From: Verrucomicrobia bacterium SCGC AAA164-E04
GTDB taxonomy: Bacteria; Verrucomicrobiota; Verrucomicrobiia; Limisphaerales; AAA164-E04
NCBI GenBank assembly: GCA_000383715.1
Contig: KB911838.1
Coordinates: forward strand, 62,001 to 126,000
Direction of reading: 5' to 3'
Length of the DNA: 64,000 bases
A program made the position numbers and the translations under genes. Below are positions 25,196 to 34,200 of this stretch, piece by piece. The notes under the pieces are model-generated. The model was not told the origin of the DNA and did no database searches. It saw only the letters and a program-made list of their open reading frames with translations. Every line of letters starts with the position of its first letter. Positions within the stretch are counted from its first letter, which is position 1.

Positions 25196-26266
25196 ATGCA
25201 ATATAATACACCCAAACGCTTGATTCTCGCCTTCCTGAGTTCCTTTCTGGTCGCAGGGTGTTCCAGGACTCCAAGTGAAAGTTCTGATAATACCGAGGGA
25301 GCCGATAACGTCGCTAATGTGGTTCAAACAGATTCCAGCTCCATTGTTGCAACCGATCAGATTGCTGAACAGGGGCCAAAGACATTGGGGCTTGTCTGGC
25401 CGGATGGTAAAAGATTTGTGTATGAGGTTAAGATTGACCAAACCACCTCTGCTGGAGAGGGCAGTTTTGCCGCTGCCCTTGATAGCGTTGCCGGTCAGAA
25501 GTTCAAATATTCGGTATCCGCCAATCTTGATGAAGACTCTGGTGACACACTGCTGGAAATGGAAATTCTTTCCGCGATGGTCAACTTGGAAATGATGGGT
25601 AACAAATTAACATTTGATAGTGAAAACCCCGCGCCAGCAGGTTCGATTGACCCTATGCACACGATGCTGGAAGGATTGAATGTTTTGATTGGAGAAAAAC
25701 TGACTCTGACATACTCGCCTGAGGGTGGGATCACTGAATTGAATGGATTGGACAGCATGTATGATAAAATCACCAAAGCGATTCCCTCACAAGCAGCCCC
25801 AATTGCTCAGGGTTTTATTCAAGAAGATCAGTTCAAGCAGCTTGCTAGTTACCCTTTTTGGCCGGAATCTTCGGTCAAGATTGGAGATGCTTGGAAACGA
25901 AAATACACTCAAGTATTTGGGACAAGCGGTGCTATGGAAGTGGATAATACTTACACATTGAAAGGTCAGGCTGCACGAGATGGGCGACAGGTCAATGTGT
26001 TGGCGTACGAGGGTTCCATTGTTGCCGACGCGGCCCAAAATGCAGACATGATGGGGATGGAAATGTCGATGACCGATGGGAAGAACTCTGGTGAAATTTT
26101 TGTGGATCAAACATCAGGATTCATCGTTCATGCCAGCGCGAACCAGGAGATGATCATGAACATGCAATTGCCAGAAGCACTTGCCGCCGCTGCGCCCGGA
26201 CCGCTTGCCATCAAGGCCAGTATTGTTCAGACCACGCAGTTAATTGAAGTATCAGATGTCGAATAA
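25196..26266 (+). CDS. Lipoprotein of the DUF6263-like type
   Basis: The first 25 residues form a lipoprotein signal with a clear lipobox (SFLVAGC), so the mature protein starts at a lipidated cysteine and sits at a membrane. A low-complexity acidic linker (TPSESSDNTEGADNVANVV) follows. The remaining 270 residues are a beta-rich domain (LVWPDGKRFVYEVKIDQTT, KYSVSANLDED, IGEKLTLTYSPEGGITELNG, SVKIGDAWKRKYTQ, GSIVADAAQNADMMGMEMSM) resembling DUF6263. It is probably a surface or periplasmic binding protein; no enzymatic motif is visible. It is divergent from the ceramidase-like gene. I am fairly sure of the lipoprotein status, less of the family. Confidence 0.7.
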   Translation: MQYNTPKRLILAFLSSFLVAGCSRTPSESSDNTEGADNVANVVQTDSSSIVATDQIAEQGPKTLGLVWPDGKRFVYEVKIDQTTSAGEGSFAAALDSVAGQKFKYSVSANLDEDSGDTLLEMEILSAMVNLEMMGNKLTFDSENPAPAGSIDPMHTMLEGLNVLIGEKLTLTYSPEGGITELNGLDSMYDKITKAIPSQAAPIAQGFIQEDQFKQLASYPFWPESSVKIGDAWKRKYTQVFGTSGAMEVDNTYTLKGQAARDGRQVNVLAYEGSIVADAAQNADMMGMEMSMTDGKNSGEIFVDQTSGFIVHASANQEMIMNMQLPEALAAAAPGPLAIKASIVQTTQLIEVSDVE

Positions 26267-26452
26267 TCAGACGACCAAGCAGCGGTAAGGATAAAATTAC
26301 TTCGTTGATTTGATGCTGGTAATACGGCCTTGAACCGGTTTGAGCTGCTTTCTCAGGTAAAGGCTACCTGATGGTTTTCTCGCCCAAGGACCCAATGATG
26401 AGGCTGTTTCTTTTTCTACGAGTAATCCTTCCTTGATTGATGGCTTCTTGCA

Positions 26453-26487
26453 TAAAAAACCTCTCGATGAAATGCATTCATCGAGAG
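26453..26487 (-). terminator. Rho-independent terminator of the ThuA gene
   Basis: An 11-bp perfect stem (26461-26471 with 26477-26487, loop ATGCA on the plus strand) is followed, in the leftward direction, by six T (26454-26459 read on the minus strand). It starts 16 bases past the ThuA stop. Confidence 0.9.
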
Positions 26488-26502
26488 ATGTATCAATGAA
26501 CA

Positions 26503-27576
26503 TCAAAATGGCAGCATTGGGCGCCAGGCGGGTGCTGATTTTGGGTTTGCCAGGCCTGTTGAGGCACTACTTCCCAGTTTGAAATCACTGACCCGAAGGT
26601 TACGCTTTTTGTAGTAATCTTTCACATTGTTGAAACCATAAAATGTGGGCTGAAAGTGATCCACAAACTGCACATCCGCGGCTTTGATCGTTTTCAGCCC
26701 CGTCAAGTGATAGGCCGTATTCACAAATAACCTGCGCAGATCTTTGTCCAACATGTCGACAGATGCACCCAGAGTAGTGCAAAATGCCTGTCCCTTGCTT
26801 GTTCCGTTTGGTGCTGTGTAAGTGCGGAACCAAGCCAGAGGCATCATGGGGTCGTTTTTGGGCCCTTCAATCGCCGGCGAATTTTCATCCAGGGTGGCGG
26901 TGACCGCTCCGCGAAAAAGAATGGTGGATTTCGCTGGGTCAAGATTTCGTATACCGTAAACATCCGTTGGTCCAAAAATATCGCCTACACCCTTCAAAAC
27001 TGGATGTTTGGCGTTTTGGGCCTCGAGCACAGCGCGCGTGCCTTGCCCCTTGTGCCGGCCGTGATGGCTGATCCAGGTTTCACCGAGTATTTTGAGTCCA
27101 AACTGCCCCCAGCGAAAATCACCGGTGGCTCCCTTACCTGTGAATGCATGAGTGGCCGTTCGGAAACCCATGACAGGTTTGCCCGCATTCAAATAGTCGG
27201 CAATGAGCTGATATTGATTATCTGATAATTGGCGGAATCGAGTGCCGATAATCATTAAATCTGCACCCTTCAACGCCTCAAGCCCTGGAAGGCTTTTTTG
27301 GTTGTTGGGATCGATATACCCATTCTCGGGGTCAATCGAGAACAGGACCGTGCAGTCGAATCCGTGCCTTTGGCTCAGTATCTTGGCAAGCATCGGATTT
27401 GTTTCTTCCGATCGATATTCTTCATCGCCGGAGACAAACACGACATGCTTGCCCTTGCCTGGGCCCTTCTTACCCTCGAAATGCAGCCATTGGCCATCAT
27501 CGCCGAAAAGTGAGTTTGAAACGAAGAGAGCTGCAGCCAGAGCAAACCGCTGAATTGATAAATGACAAGATTTCAT
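26503..27576 (-). CDS. Secreted ThuA-domain protein
   Basis: After a signal peptide (ALAAALFVSNSLFG) the 357-residue protein has a ThuA (trehalose-utilisation) domain of class I glutamine amidotransferase-like fold at about 35-270. Landmarks are KHVVFVSGDEEYRSEETNPM, ADLMIIGTRFRQLSDNQYQL, LNAGKPVMGFRTATHAF and the late PLAWFRTYTAPNGTSKGQAF. ThuA domains are found in secreted proteins of Verrucomicrobiota and Planctomycetota, often beside Gfo/Idh/MocA oxidoreductases, and are linked to sugar metabolism; the reaction is not settled. The tail (YYKKRNLRVSDFKLGSS) is a short extension. It is followed by a strong terminator. Confidence 0.88.
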   Translation of the reverse strand: MKSCHLSIQRFALAAALFVSNSLFGDDGQWLHFEGKKGPGKGKHVVFVSGDEEYRSEETNPMLAKILSQRHGFDCTVLFSIDPENGYIDPNNQKSLPGLEALKGADLMIIGTRFRQLSDNQYQLIADYLNAGKPVMGFRTATHAFTGKGATGDFRWGQFGLKILGETWISHHGRHKGQGTRAVLEAQNAKHPVLKGVGDIFGPTDVYGIRNLDPAKSTILFRGAVTATLDENSPAIEGPKNDPMMPLAWFRTYTAPNGTSKGQAFCTTLGASVDMLDKDLRRLFVNTAYHLTGLKTIKAADVQFVDHFQPTFYGFNNVKDYYKKRNLRVSDFKLGSSASTGLANPKSAPAWRPMLPF

Positions 27577-27677
27577 AGCAAATTGGATCCTTCTACCATC
27601 TCAAATATCTGACCAGAAAGCAAAGCTCAATCATTCACAGTATTGAATCACTCCCGTGCATGTTTTAAAATAGGACA

Positions 27678-30600
27678 ATGTTGTGTTGGTGTGATCAAAG
27701 ATTGTTTTTTCTCATTACAAACCTGTTCTTGCTGGGAGGGGGATTCAATCATGCACAAGAACCTGCCACCTGGCAGCAGCAAGATCACCATCGCTTCAAG
27801 CTCCTTTCCGTTTCAAAGTCTCCGGGAATCCAAGCCGGATTTGAGCTCATGGCGCAAGTGAATACGGGTATTGCATTCACCAATCAGCTTCCTGTAGCGC
27901 GCCACATGACAAACCAGATGTTATTGAATGGGTCGGGAGTTGCAGCAAGTGATGTGGATGGTGATGGGCATTGTGATCTTTATTTCAGCTCGATTGATGC
28001 CCCCAACAGGCTGTTTCGAAATCTTGGCGACTGGAGGTTTGAAGATGTGACAGCGAGTGCTGGAGTGGGATGCAGTGAATTTGACGCAACTGCATGCGTC
28101 CTAGCGGATCTCAATGGGGATACGCTGCCCGAATTGCTCGTCAATACCATGTATCAAGGACTGAGATTATTTCGTAACCTCGGGAATTTTAAGTTTGAGG
28201 AAATGACTCAACAAGCGGGATTGAAACCGGCGCCAGGTGGAATGACGGTTGCCATTGGGGATTTTGATGTGGATGGGCTTCCTGATATTTATGTCTCCAG
28301 ATATCGTGCGGAGGCATTGATGGACGTACCGAACGCTTACGTCAGCATAAAGACTGAGAAGGGGAAGCGCATCGTCACGCAATTCAACGGGCGATCTACG
28401 TCTGAGCCTGACTTGAAGCATCGATTTTATGTCGATGCCCGGGGTGGGGTGGGCGAGTATGGCGAGCCTGATTCTCTCTATCGAAATAAAGGGGATCTGC
28501 TTTTTGAAGAAATGAGTTGGACTGGAGGTGTTTTCAAGGATGAGTTTGGAAAAACCTTGTCCGAAACACCTCGGGATTGGGGGCTTGCTGCGATGTTTCG
28601 GGATCTGAACCATGACAGCTATCCGGACCTTTATGTCTGCAATGATTTTGATACCCCGGATCGTATTTGGATCAATGATGGAAACGGGAGTTTTCTTGCT
28701 CTACCTGCTGATGCAATTCGCCAGACAAGCTGGTTTGCCATGGGGGTAGATATGGCAGACGTAGATCGGGACGGAGACGACGACATCCTTGTCTTGGACA
28801 TGTTGGCACGATCACATGCAACGCGCATGAATCAGCTGGGCGATGTTAAGCCTGTCATGGAATTGATCCGTCAGGCAAGTCATCGCCCTCAATACATGAA
28901 GACGACGCTCCAGATGAACAGGGGGGACACCACGTACGCGGAAGTGGGGCAATGGGCTGGTCTTGCCACCTCTGATTGGGCATGGGGCGCTGCGTTTCTG
29001 GATGTCGATCTGGATGGTTATGAAGATATTCTGATCACCAACGGCCATGAGCGCGATGGGCGGAATATTGATGTGGCGAACCAACTTAAGTCCCTGCGGC
29101 AAGCTCGAAAATTAAGCGACAGTGAGATTTTTCAAAATCGTCTGAAATTCCCCCGGTTCAACACTGCCAATATTGCCTATCGAAACCAAGGTGATGGGAC
29201 TTTCAAACAGATCAGCCGAGAATGGGGTTTTGATTTTAACGGTGTTTCTCACGGGATCGCTCTGGCGGATCTGGACAGGGATGGTGACCTTGATGTTGTG
29301 GTCAACAACTTGAATGAGCCAGCATCAGTATATCAAAACCACGCTCAAGCACCTCGAGTTGCCATTTCCCTCAAAGGGCTCAATGGGAACAGTCAGGGCG
29401 TTGGAGCACGTCTGGAATTTAAAAATGGTGATATACTCCAGTCGCAAGAAATCATTGCAGGTGGCAAGTATCTTTCAAGTGATCAAGCAGTGCGGACTTT
29501 TGCATGGAAGAGGACTGATAGTGATGATGCTACCCTGCGTGTGATATGGCCGGCAGGAAATGTCACGGAGATCGATTCATTGCAAGCCAACTGCCTGTAT
29601 GAAATTCAACAGCCCCATTCAAATGCCACTCGCAGCCCTCAGAAAGAACGCTTTTCGGGTTCAAAGCTCTTTTCGGATAAGGTCATTCAATTGGAACCGG
29701 CGCATCACGACTCGATGTTTGATGACTGGGCCAGGCAGCCTCTGATGGATGCATCTCTGGCACATGAAGGTCCTGCGGTTGCCTGGGTGGATTTAAATCA
29801 AGACGGTTGGGAGGATCTGGTGGTGAGCAGCGCACGAGGTGGAAAATCAGCTGTTTGGCTCAATCAGGAAGGTAGAGCTTTAGAGCCTTATGACAAGGCT
29901 CCCTTTCATTTGCCTGTCTCCAGAGATCAGACAGGTCTGGTTGCCTGGAAGGATGCAGCAAACGAGGTGCGTCTTTTGATGGCTTCCAACAATTATGAAG
30001 ACGGACTTGATCTTGGCTCGCCTGTGAGGGAATACCGATTTAAGGAGAAAAAAACGGTAGATGGTTTTCCTGGGCAACAAGCTTCTATTGGCGTGCTTAC
30101 TCTGGGGGATGTCGATCGTGATGGTGACCTCGACTTGTTCATGGGAGCGCGGGCAATGCCCGGGCGTTACCCAACCCCCCCTTCCTCTTTTTTATTTTTG
30201 AACGAGAATGGAGTTTTTAAATTGGATGAAGGACGTTCTAAATTATTTAAAAGTATCGGCATGGTGAAAAGTGCCAGTTGGGTGGACATCGATCGTGATG
30301 GTTTCCCTGAATTGTTCGTTGCATTGGAATGGGGGGCCATACGCTTTTTCAGAAATGATTCAGGCCAATTAGTGGACCAGACGACTGAGGTTGGTTTAAG
30401 CGAAAAACTGGGATGGTGGAGTGGAATGGCTTTTGGAGATTTTGACGAAAATGGAACCATCGACTTTGTCGCAGGCAATCTGGGGGTAAACGGTCCGCAC
30501 CAAAAATACCTTCATCACCCCCTGCGACTTTACCATGCAGATATGGACGGTAACCAAGTCATAGACATTGTCCGGTCTCATTACGAAGAAGAAATCGGTG

Positions 30601-31391
30601 CCTATGTGCCTGATTTACAGTTAGGCGCCTTGGCGCGCGGTATTCCTGTTGTTTCTGATCATTACACATCGTATCGGGTATTCGGGCAGCAAACTGTTTC
30701 TCAGGTATTTGAAAACCTGCGAGCAACTCCTTCGGTCCTTGAGTTGAACTGGCCGCAAACAACGCTTTTTTTGAATCATGACGGTCGTTTCATGGCTGCC
30801 CCGCTTCCACGGGAAGCGCAATGGTCGACAGCAGCTGGCGTTGTTGCTGGGGATTTTGACGGAGATGGCCACCTTGATGTTTTTCTGGCACAGAACCATT
30901 TTCAGTTTGAAGGAATGACTCCACGAATGGATGCTGGTTTCGGATTGATGTGTCTGGGAACGGGAAAAGGGGTGTTTAAAACACTGGCCCACTTTCAGTC
31001 TGGAATTCAGTTGACAGGAGAACAGCGGGGAGTGGCTAGCGGCGATTGGAATCGCGATGGTCGACTTGACTTGCTGGTAGGACAAAACAACGGTGTTTCG
31101 CACTTGTTCAACAATCAAGCCGCCGAGCCCGGTGTAATGGTCAGACTCAAGGGAGCCAATAAAAACCCGTGGGCTCTCGGGGCACAGATCAGGTTACTTG
31201 GGGACGAGGGAATCCATGGTCCATGGCAGGTGATCCAAACGGGGGCTGCCTGTGGCTCCCAAAATGGCATGTTGCAAATACTGGGTTCCGTTCGAGGTGC
31301 CAACCATATTGAGGTGGCTTGGCCTGACGGTCGGCGATCGCTGCATCAAATTGACCGTAATCGCACTACTCAAACAATATCGATCGAGTAA
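27678..31391 (+). CDS. CRTAC1-like FG-GAP repeat protein with two UnbV/ASPIC domains
   Basis: The 1237-residue secreted protein begins with a signal peptide (LFFLITNLFLLGGGFNHA). It carries some 14 calcium-binding FG-GAP/VCBS motifs, for example DVDGDGHCDLYF, DLNGDTLPELLV, DVDRDGDDDILV, DLDRDGDLDVVV, DVDRDGDLDLFM, DFDGDGHLDVFL and DWNRDGRLDLLV. These build two beta-propellers. Each propeller half ends in an ASPIC/UnbV-like domain: one near 560-640 (RVAISLKGLNGNSQGVGARL, TLRVIWPAGNVTEIDSL) and one at the C-terminus (MVRLKGANKNPWALGAQI, HIEVAWPDGRRSLHQI). The doubled arrangement is typical of long verrucomicrobial and bacteroidetal members. These proteins are thought to be extracellular or outer-membrane associated. 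Function is unknown; adhesion or glycan binding is a guess. Confidence 0.9.
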   Translation: MLCWCDQRLFFLITNLFLLGGGFNHAQEPATWQQQDHHRFKLLSVSKSPGIQAGFELMAQVNTGIAFTNQLPVARHMTNQMLLNGSGVAASDVDGDGHCDLYFSSIDAPNRLFRNLGDWRFEDVTASAGVGCSEFDATACVLADLNGDTLPELLVNTMYQGLRLFRNLGNFKFEEMTQQAGLKPAPGGMTVAIGDFDVDGLPDIYVSRYRAEALMDVPNAYVSIKTEKGKRIVTQFNGRSTSEPDLKHRFYVDARGGVGEYGEPDSLYRNKGDLLFEEMSWTGGVFKDEFGKTLSETPRDWGLAAMFRDLNHDSYPDLYVCNDFDTPDRIWINDGNGSFLALPADAIRQTSWFAMGVDMADVDRDGDDDILVLDMLARSHATRMNQLGDVKPVMELIRQASHRPQYMKTTLQMNRGDTTYAEVGQWAGLATSDWAWGAAFLDVDLDGYEDILITNGHERDGRNIDVANQLKSLRQARKLSDSEIFQNRLKFPRFNTANIAYRNQGDGTFKQISREWGFDFNGVSHGIALADLDRDGDLDVVVNNLNEPASVYQNHAQAPRVAISLKGLNGNSQGVGARLEFKNGDILQSQEIIAGGKYLSSDQAVRTFAWKRTDSDDATLRVIWPAGNVTEIDSLQANCLYEIQQPHSNATRSPQKERFSGSKLFSDKVIQLEPAHHDSMFDDWARQPLMDASLAHEGPAVAWVDLNQDGWEDLVVSSARGGKSAVWLNQEGRALEPYDKAPFHLPVSRDQTGLVAWKDAANEVRLLMASNNYEDGLDLGSPVREYRFKEKKTVDGFPGQQASIGVLTLGDVDRDGDLDLFMGARAMPGRYPTPPSSFLFLNENGVFKLDEGRSKLFKSIGMVKSASWVDIDRDGFPELFVALEWGAIRFFRNDSGQLVDQTTEVGLSEKLGWWSGMAFGDFDENGTIDFVAGNLGVNGPHQKYLHHPLRLYHADMDGNQVIDIVRSHYEEEIGAYVPDLQLGALARGIPVVSDHYTSYRVFGQQTVSQVFENLRATPSVLELNWPQTTLFLNHDGRFMAAPLPREAQWSTAAGVVAGDFDGDGHLDVFLAQNHFQFEGMTPRMDAGFGLMCLGTGKGVFKTLAHFQSGIQLTGEQRGVASGDWNRDGRLDLLVGQNNGVSHLFNNQAAEPGVMVRLKGANKNPWALGAQIRLLGDEGIHGPWQVIQTGAACGSQNGMLQILGSVRGANHIEVAWPDGRRSLHQIDRNRTTQTISIE

Positions 31392-31552
31392 ATAATGCCA
31401 AAAGCCTCTCAGAAAATGCCAATTTAAGGCTCAATCAACAAATTTGGCAGAATCTGTCAAAAATGATTTGCCGGAACACCCCAAAATGTAAGATGTTCGT
31501 CCATTCACTTGACCTTTAATCGCAAGTAAACCAACGACAAAAAAGTAAACTA

Positions 31553-32671
31553 ATGCAAGCTGTCGGCGCCATACCGAAGAAGAAAGAAGTCGGGATCATT
31601 GACCACCCGATGCCAACCTTGGAATCTGATGACCATCTGATCATCAAAAGCCTTGATGTTGGCATATGTGGCACGGACCGAGAGATATGCACATTTGTCT
31701 ATGGAGATCCACCCAAGGAATCAGACTATCTGGTGCTTGGGCATGAATCCATGGGTGAAGTCCAGGAGGTTGGTTCTGCTGTGCAGCATTTGAAACCCGG
31801 CGATCTGGTCGTTCCATCAGTTCGGCGGCCATGCGTTTATGATCACTGTGCGCCTTGCCAGGCTGATCTGCAGGATTTTTGTTCTACCGGTCATTTTGTT
31901 GAACGTGGCATCAAAATGAGTCATGGATTCATGACCGAATATTATTCTGAACAGGAAAAGTTTCTTAATTTTGTCCCAACTTCTTTGCGGGACGTGGCTG
32001 TGTTGGTCGAACCCTTGACGATTGTTGAAAAGGCAATGTCGCAGGTCTGGCCCACGCAAAGTCGATTGCCTTGGGTGAAACACAAAAATGCAAACGGTGG
32101 GCCAAGTGGAAAAGGCCTTAATGCAGTGGTTCTTGGTGCGGGTCCTGTCGGGATCCTGGGGGCTATGAAATTAAAAGCCGAAGGCTTCAATACCTTTGTT
32201 TATTCTCGCAGCAAGGCTCCGAATCCAAAATCGGAATTGGTAGAATCATTTGGCGTGCCTTACATTTCCGCATTGGATACACCCATTGAGGGCTTGCTTG
32301 ACCAGGTGGGAAATATCGACCTTGTATACGAAGCTGTAGGTGTCTCAACCATTGCCTATCAAGTATTGAGCATATTAGGTCTCAACGGCATTTATGTGTT
32401 CACAGGAATCCCTGCTCCTAAACCTCCGATTGAAGTCAATGCCGACACCATTATGCGCAATGTGGTTTTAAAGAATCAGGTTGTTCTTGGTACAGTCAAT
32501 GCCGATCAGTCTTCCTTCATCTCGGCTATCAAGGACTTGGATGTATTCATGCAGCGTTGGCCTGAATCATTGAAGGCATTGATCACCAAAAGGTTTTCAA
32601 TTGAAGATAGTCAATCACTTTTGCTTGATAAGGCATCAGGTATCAAAAACGTTATTTCTTTTGATGCATGA
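31553..32671 (+). CDS. Glucose 1-dehydrogenase-like zinc alcohol dehydrogenase
   Basis: The 372-residue medium-chain dehydrogenase starts with IIKSLDVGICGTDREICTFV. CGTDREI with C39, and the VLGHESMGEV block with H64/E65, supply the catalytic zinc site and resemble the glucose dehydrogenases of archaea and some bacteria more than alcohol dehydrogenases. C94, C99, C102 and C110 form the structural zinc lobe. A Rossmann motif (VVLGAGPVGILGAMKLKAEG) lies near residue 190, and the C-terminal half (VVLKNQVVLGTVNADQSSFI) fits the GDH C-terminal domain. It would oxidise an aldose such as glucose with NAD(P) to the lactone. The phosphofructokinase gene follows in the same direction 174 bases on, so sugar catabolism is a reasonable context. 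Confidence 0.8.
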   Translation: MQAVGAIPKKKEVGIIDHPMPTLESDDHLIIKSLDVGICGTDREICTFVYGDPPKESDYLVLGHESMGEVQEVGSAVQHLKPGDLVVPSVRRPCVYDHCAPCQADLQDFCSTGHFVERGIKMSHGFMTEYYSEQEKFLNFVPTSLRDVAVLVEPLTIVEKAMSQVWPTQSRLPWVKHKNANGGPSGKGLNAVVLGAGPVGILGAMKLKAEGFNTFVYSRSKAPNPKSELVESFGVPYISALDTPIEGLLDQVGNIDLVYEAVGVSTIAYQVLSILGLNGIYVFTGIPAPKPPIEVNADTIMRNVVLKNQVVLGTVNADQSSFISAIKDLDVFMQRWPESLKALITKRFSIEDSQSLLLDKASGIKNVISFDA

Positions 32672-32716
32672 TATGCCGTGCTTAAAAGACCCTATCCGGT
32701 TCGAATTGCGGCCCTC

Positions 32717-32732
32717 AAAGGGAATTCCCTTT
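32717..32732. repeat. Perfect 16-bp palindrome between the dehydrogenase and phosphofructokinase genes
   Basis: AAAGGGAATTCCCTTT is fully self-complementary with no loop, which suits a DNA-binding operator better than a terminator. It lies 114-129 bases upstream of the phosphofructokinase ATG. No binding protein can be assigned. Confidence 0.4.
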
Positions 32733-32845
32733 TGACACTCGAGCCTTGAGTTGGCATGTTGGCTGACCATTGAAGAGAGCATTCCATACTTAAAAGACAT
32801 TGGAATTTAACCTTTAGCGCCTGATTTAGAAGCGAACTGAAACTT

Positions 32846-34135
32846 ATGGAAAATACGGAAGCATCAAATGAATTTACCGGGAATCTGCTGGTGGCGCAAT
32901 CCGGCGGGCCGACCGTCGTGATCAACTCCAGTGTGGCCGGCGTCATACAGGAAGCCGGTAAACATCCGGAAATTGAAGAGATATATGGTGGTTTGAACGG
33001 CATCTACGGTATTCTCAATGAAGACCTGATTGATATTAACGACGAAAAAGCTAAAACCATTGGGGCTCTAAAGCATACGCCTGCGGCTGCTCTAGGTACC
33101 TGCCGTTACAAGATTGACTTTGTAAACAACCCTGAACAGGCATCCAAAGACATGGATCGTTTGTTTCAGGTGCTTGAAGCTCACAATATCCGGTTTTTCT
33201 TCTATGCTGGCGGAAATGACTCTCAGGACACTTCCAACAAAATTCATGAGGAGGCCGTTAAGCGAGGCTACGAGCTTCGCGTGATTGGGGTACCCAAGAC
33301 CATCGACAATGATCTGCCTCACACCGACCATTGCCCGGGATATGGATCAGTTGTCAAATACAATGCAACTACTGTAATGGAAGTAGGAGAAGATGTTGGA
33401 AGCATGGCCACAGATGATGGCTCTTGTTGTATTGTCGAAGTCATGGGGCGCGCAGCCGGGTGGATCGCAGCAGGCACTGTGGTTGCCAAGCGAAGCGAAG
33501 ATGACGCCCCTCACATTATCCTCTTGCCGGAAATCAGACTAAACGAGGAAGCCTTTTTAGCAAAAATCAAGGAGACTATCGATCGCCTCGGGTATTGTAT
33601 CGTGGTCGCTGGAGAGGGAGTCAAAAATGCGGCTGGCGAAGAAATTGGAGCTGACAAATCCAAAATAGACTCTTTTGGCCACGCTGTTTTATCGGGTGCT
33701 GCTGAGTCGCTTAAGGAATTGATTCAAGGCAAATTAAACTTGAAAACCAGAACTGTGAAGCTGGGATATGCCCAACGTGCAGCAGCACATCATGCCAGTG
33801 CGACAGATATTGATGAAGCACTTGCCTGCGGTGTGGCAGCAGTTAAAGCGGCTCTTGAAGGAAAGAGTGGGTTCATGGTCAAGCTGGTAAGACTCGCCAA
33901 CGAGCCATATCAGTGGGGGACTGCCTTACAACCACTCGGAGATATTGCAAATGTTGAGCATCTGATCCCTCGTGCCTGGATTTCTGAGGATGGTTTCATG
34001 CCGAATGAAAACTTTGTTAAATATGTCACCCCCCTCATTCAGGGTAGTCACCCGGTTCCAACCGAAAATGGTTTACCCAAGTTTGCCCGACTCGAAAAGG
34101 AACGTGTCGAAAAGTTGCTCGAGCCCAGAGCTTAA
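32846..34135 (+). CDS. pfp: PPi-dependent 6-phosphofructokinase
   Basis: The enzyme interconverts fructose 6-phosphate and fructose 1,6-bisphosphate, using pyrophosphate instead of ATP if the residues below are read correctly. The N-terminus has LVAQSGGPTVVINSSVAGVI. The phosphoryl-donor site reads FFYAGGNDSQDT (G122-S126), with D125 where ATP enzymes have glycine (GGDGS). The catalytic loop reads PKTIDND at 150-156, with K151 where ATP enzymes have glycine. This D/K pair marks the PPi-type group. Also seen are CPGYGSVVKYNATTVMEV and the sugar-site segment EVMGRAAGWIAAGT. At 429 residues it is in the usual PPi-PFK range. A strong terminator follows. Confidence 0.9.
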   Translation: MENTEASNEFTGNLLVAQSGGPTVVINSSVAGVIQEAGKHPEIEEIYGGLNGIYGILNEDLIDINDEKAKTIGALKHTPAAALGTCRYKIDFVNNPEQASKDMDRLFQVLEAHNIRFFFYAGGNDSQDTSNKIHEEAVKRGYELRVIGVPKTIDNDLPHTDHCPGYGSVVKYNATTVMEVGEDVGSMATDDGSCCIVEVMGRAAGWIAAGTVVAKRSEDDAPHIILLPEIRLNEEAFLAKIKETIDRLGYCIVVAGEGVKNAAGEEIGADKSKIDSFGHAVLSGAAESLKELIQGKLNLKTRTVKLGYAQRAAAHHASATDIDEALACGVAAVKAALEGKSGFMVKLVRLANEPYQWGTALQPLGDIANVEHLIPRAWISEDGFMPNENFVKYVTPLIQGSHPVPTENGLPKFARLEKERVEKLLEPRA

Positions 34136-34169
34136 AGCTGGTTGGATTTAAGTATAAGCATTTTGCACA

Positions 34170-34200
34170 CCCCAAACGCTTTTGGCGTTTGGGGTTCTTT
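34170..34200 (+). terminator. Rho-independent terminator
   Basis: A perfect 10-bp stem (CCCCAAACGC at 34170-34179 with GCGTTTGGGG at 34185-34194) is followed by a short T-rich run. It separates the convergent phosphofructokinase and uppP genes and touches the uppP stop region. Confidence 0.85.

Noticed and set aside
26297-26506. A 69-codon minus-strand frame after the ThuA gene, with a basic C-terminal part.
   Set aside because: A strong terminator (26453-26487) lies inside its first third, and no start with good context follows it. A shorter peptide downstream cannot be excluded but is unsupported.
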